Shown in pieces: positions 63,146 to 64,000 of a stretch of DNA of 64,000 nucleotides. Made by a program: the position numbers and the translations under genes. How positions within the stretch are numbered: the first letter of the stretch is position 1; each line of letters opens with the position of its first letter. The notes under the pieces were generated by a model. That model was given only the letters and a program-made list of their open reading frames with translations. It was not told the origin of the DNA and made no database searches. The DNA is from Clostridium sp. D43t1_170807_H7 (GTDB taxonomy: Bacteria > Bacillota > Clostridia > Clostridiales > Clostridiaceae), in assembly GCF_015555905.1 (NCBI RefSeq), contig NZ_JADNLK010000006.1, positions 1-64,000 of the forward strand, read 5' to 3'.

Positions 63146-64000
63146 ATGGCTATATATTTAAATACAAAGGCACCTTTTGAGAATTATAGTGAACTTGCTC
63201 GAGAATATTATTTTGTAGATAAATCAGAGATAATAAAATCCCTTAATAGTAAAGTTTCAACTAAGAGTAAGTATGTTTGTATAACAAGGCCAAGAAGATT
63301 TGGTAAATCATCAGTTGCAGATATGCTAGGAGCGTACTACTCAAAGGCAGTAGATTCACATAATATATTTGATAAGTTAAAAATAAGTAAAGATAAAAGT
63401 TACAAAGAACATTTAAATAAATATAATGTGCTAAGTATTTCATTTAATCAAGTATCCCATAAGGGTAATACATATGATGATTATATAGGAATGATTAAAG
63501 CAAATTTAATAAAGGATATAAGTGATAAGTATCCACAGATTGATCCAAGTGAGTATTTTACAATAAACCATATGTTAAATGCTACAAATGATAAATTTAT
63601 TTTTATTTTTGATGAGTGGGATTATATTTTTACTAACAATCTTTTTGAAAATAATCAAAATGACTTTTTAGAATTTATAAGACAGTTGTTAAAGGATCAA
63701 CCTTATGTTGCACTTGCATATATGACAGGAGTACTACCTATTAAGAAATATTCAAGTGGGTCAGCATTAAATATGTTTGATGAGTATACTTTTCTAAAAG
63801 ATAGAATATATGATGAGTATTTTGGCTTTACAAATGAAGAAGTATTAGCTTTGTGTGAGAAAAATGATGAAATTAAGTTTTCAGAGTTAGAAAGTTGGTA
63901 TAATGGGTATTTAACTACTAAAGGAAAAAAATTATATAATCCACGTTCAGTAATAAAAGCGCTTCAAAATGGATATTGTGAAAGTTACTGGACAAACACA
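63146..64000 (+). CDS. AAA-ATPase-like protein with expected DUF1703 nuclease-like tail (partial)
   Basis: The first 285 codons of a gene that runs off the window. The sequence fits the PF09820 AAA-ATPase-like family: YYFVDKSEIIKSL at the start, P-loop-like TRPRRFGKSS (about 51-60), and a Walker B-like FIFIFDEWDYIF (about 155). Then come YMTGVLPIKKY and a GFTNEEV stretch. Family members usually end in a PD-(D/E)xK domain (DUF1703), which is outside the window. The family is expanded in clostridia and often near defence genes. The ribosome binding site is AGGGGG. Confidence 0.85.
   Translation, partial: MAIYLNTKAPFENYSELAREYYFVDKSEIIKSLNSKVSTKSKYVCITRPRRFGKSSVADMLGAYYSKAVDSHNIFDKLKISKDKSYKEHLNKYNVLSISFNQVSHKGNTYDDYIGMIKANLIKDISDKYPQIDPSEYFTINHMLNATNDKFIFIFDEWDYIFTNNLFENNQNDFLEFIRQLLKDQPYVALAYMTGVLPIKKYSSGSALNMFDEYTFLKDRIYDEYFGFTNEEVLALCEKNDEIKFSELESWYNGYLTTKGKKLYNPRSVIKALQNGYCESYWTNT

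Overview
This is a strongly AT-rich stretch of a Firmicutes chromosome, most likely Clostridium sensu stricto. The signs are AGGAGG-type ribosome binding sites before nearly every gene, AGA/ATA/TTA-dominated codon use, a FeoA-FeoB fusion, YtrA-type regulation, sortase and cohesin/dockerin modules, and rho-independent terminators after most units. The species cannot be fixed from the sequence alone. No rRNA, tRNA, CRISPR array or recognisable riboswitch was seen.

Layout. (1) 444-12780 is one long, tightly spaced operon of eight genes: an exported GATase-like membrane protein, an ABC ATPase, an ABC permease, a membrane coiled-coil Gly/Ser/Gln-rich protein, a MoxR AAA+ ATPase, a DUF58 protein and two membrane von Willebrand A proteins. 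It ends in a strong terminator and resembles the MoxR/DUF58/Bat clusters, with a dedicated ABC transporter added. (2) 12856-20250 holds single genes: two unknowns, a FliB-like lysine methylase, an AbgT transporter, an ECF S component, a YtrA-type regulator-ABC operon with an apparent operator, and a 53-codon gene among hairpins. (3) 20482-23981 encodes a heterodimeric ABC exporter with one degenerate ATP site. (4) 24058-25607 is a gene graveyard with remnants of nitroreductases, a LysR regulator and an arsenate reductase. (5) 25688-32423 carries feoB, an unknown acidic protein, an HD hydrolase, an Mbeg1-like hydrolase and a nitroreductase. (6) 32546-40844 is a phosphatase and cell-surface region: two broken alkaline phosphatase genes, a dockerin-bearing metallophosphoesterase, a membrane-anchored cohesin-like protein and a YibE/F transporter. 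(7) 40957-48987 has two helicases (UvrD-like and SUV3-like), two Uma2-family proteins, two small unknowns, and an alpha/beta hydrolase with a deleted partial copy of itself. (8) 49200-53791 is accessory and decayed: peptide-sized reading frames, an IS transposase fragment, membrane proteins, a winged-helix regulator with upstream direct repeats, and a broken ABC exporter. (9) 53865-54704 is a transglutaminase-like lipoprotein of different base composition. (10) 54999-63018 is a complete four-gene SMC-type anti-plasmid locus, Wadjet jetABCD of the DUF2397/2398/2399 (type II) class. A partial AAA-ATPase-like gene follows and runs off the end.

Two themes stand out. First, at least seven genes have been destroyed by internal deletions that spare recognisable flanking parts: the nitroreductases, LysR, ArsC (5' part lost), both alkaline phosphatases, the hydrolase copy and the ABC exporter. 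Second, several regions pair a soluble enzyme or ATPase with an apparent membrane or surface partner: the MoxR operon, and the dockerin phosphatase with the cohesin anchor. The Wadjet locus is the clearest defence system. The least understood intact system is the ABC/MoxR/DUF58/VWA operon at the start of the window.
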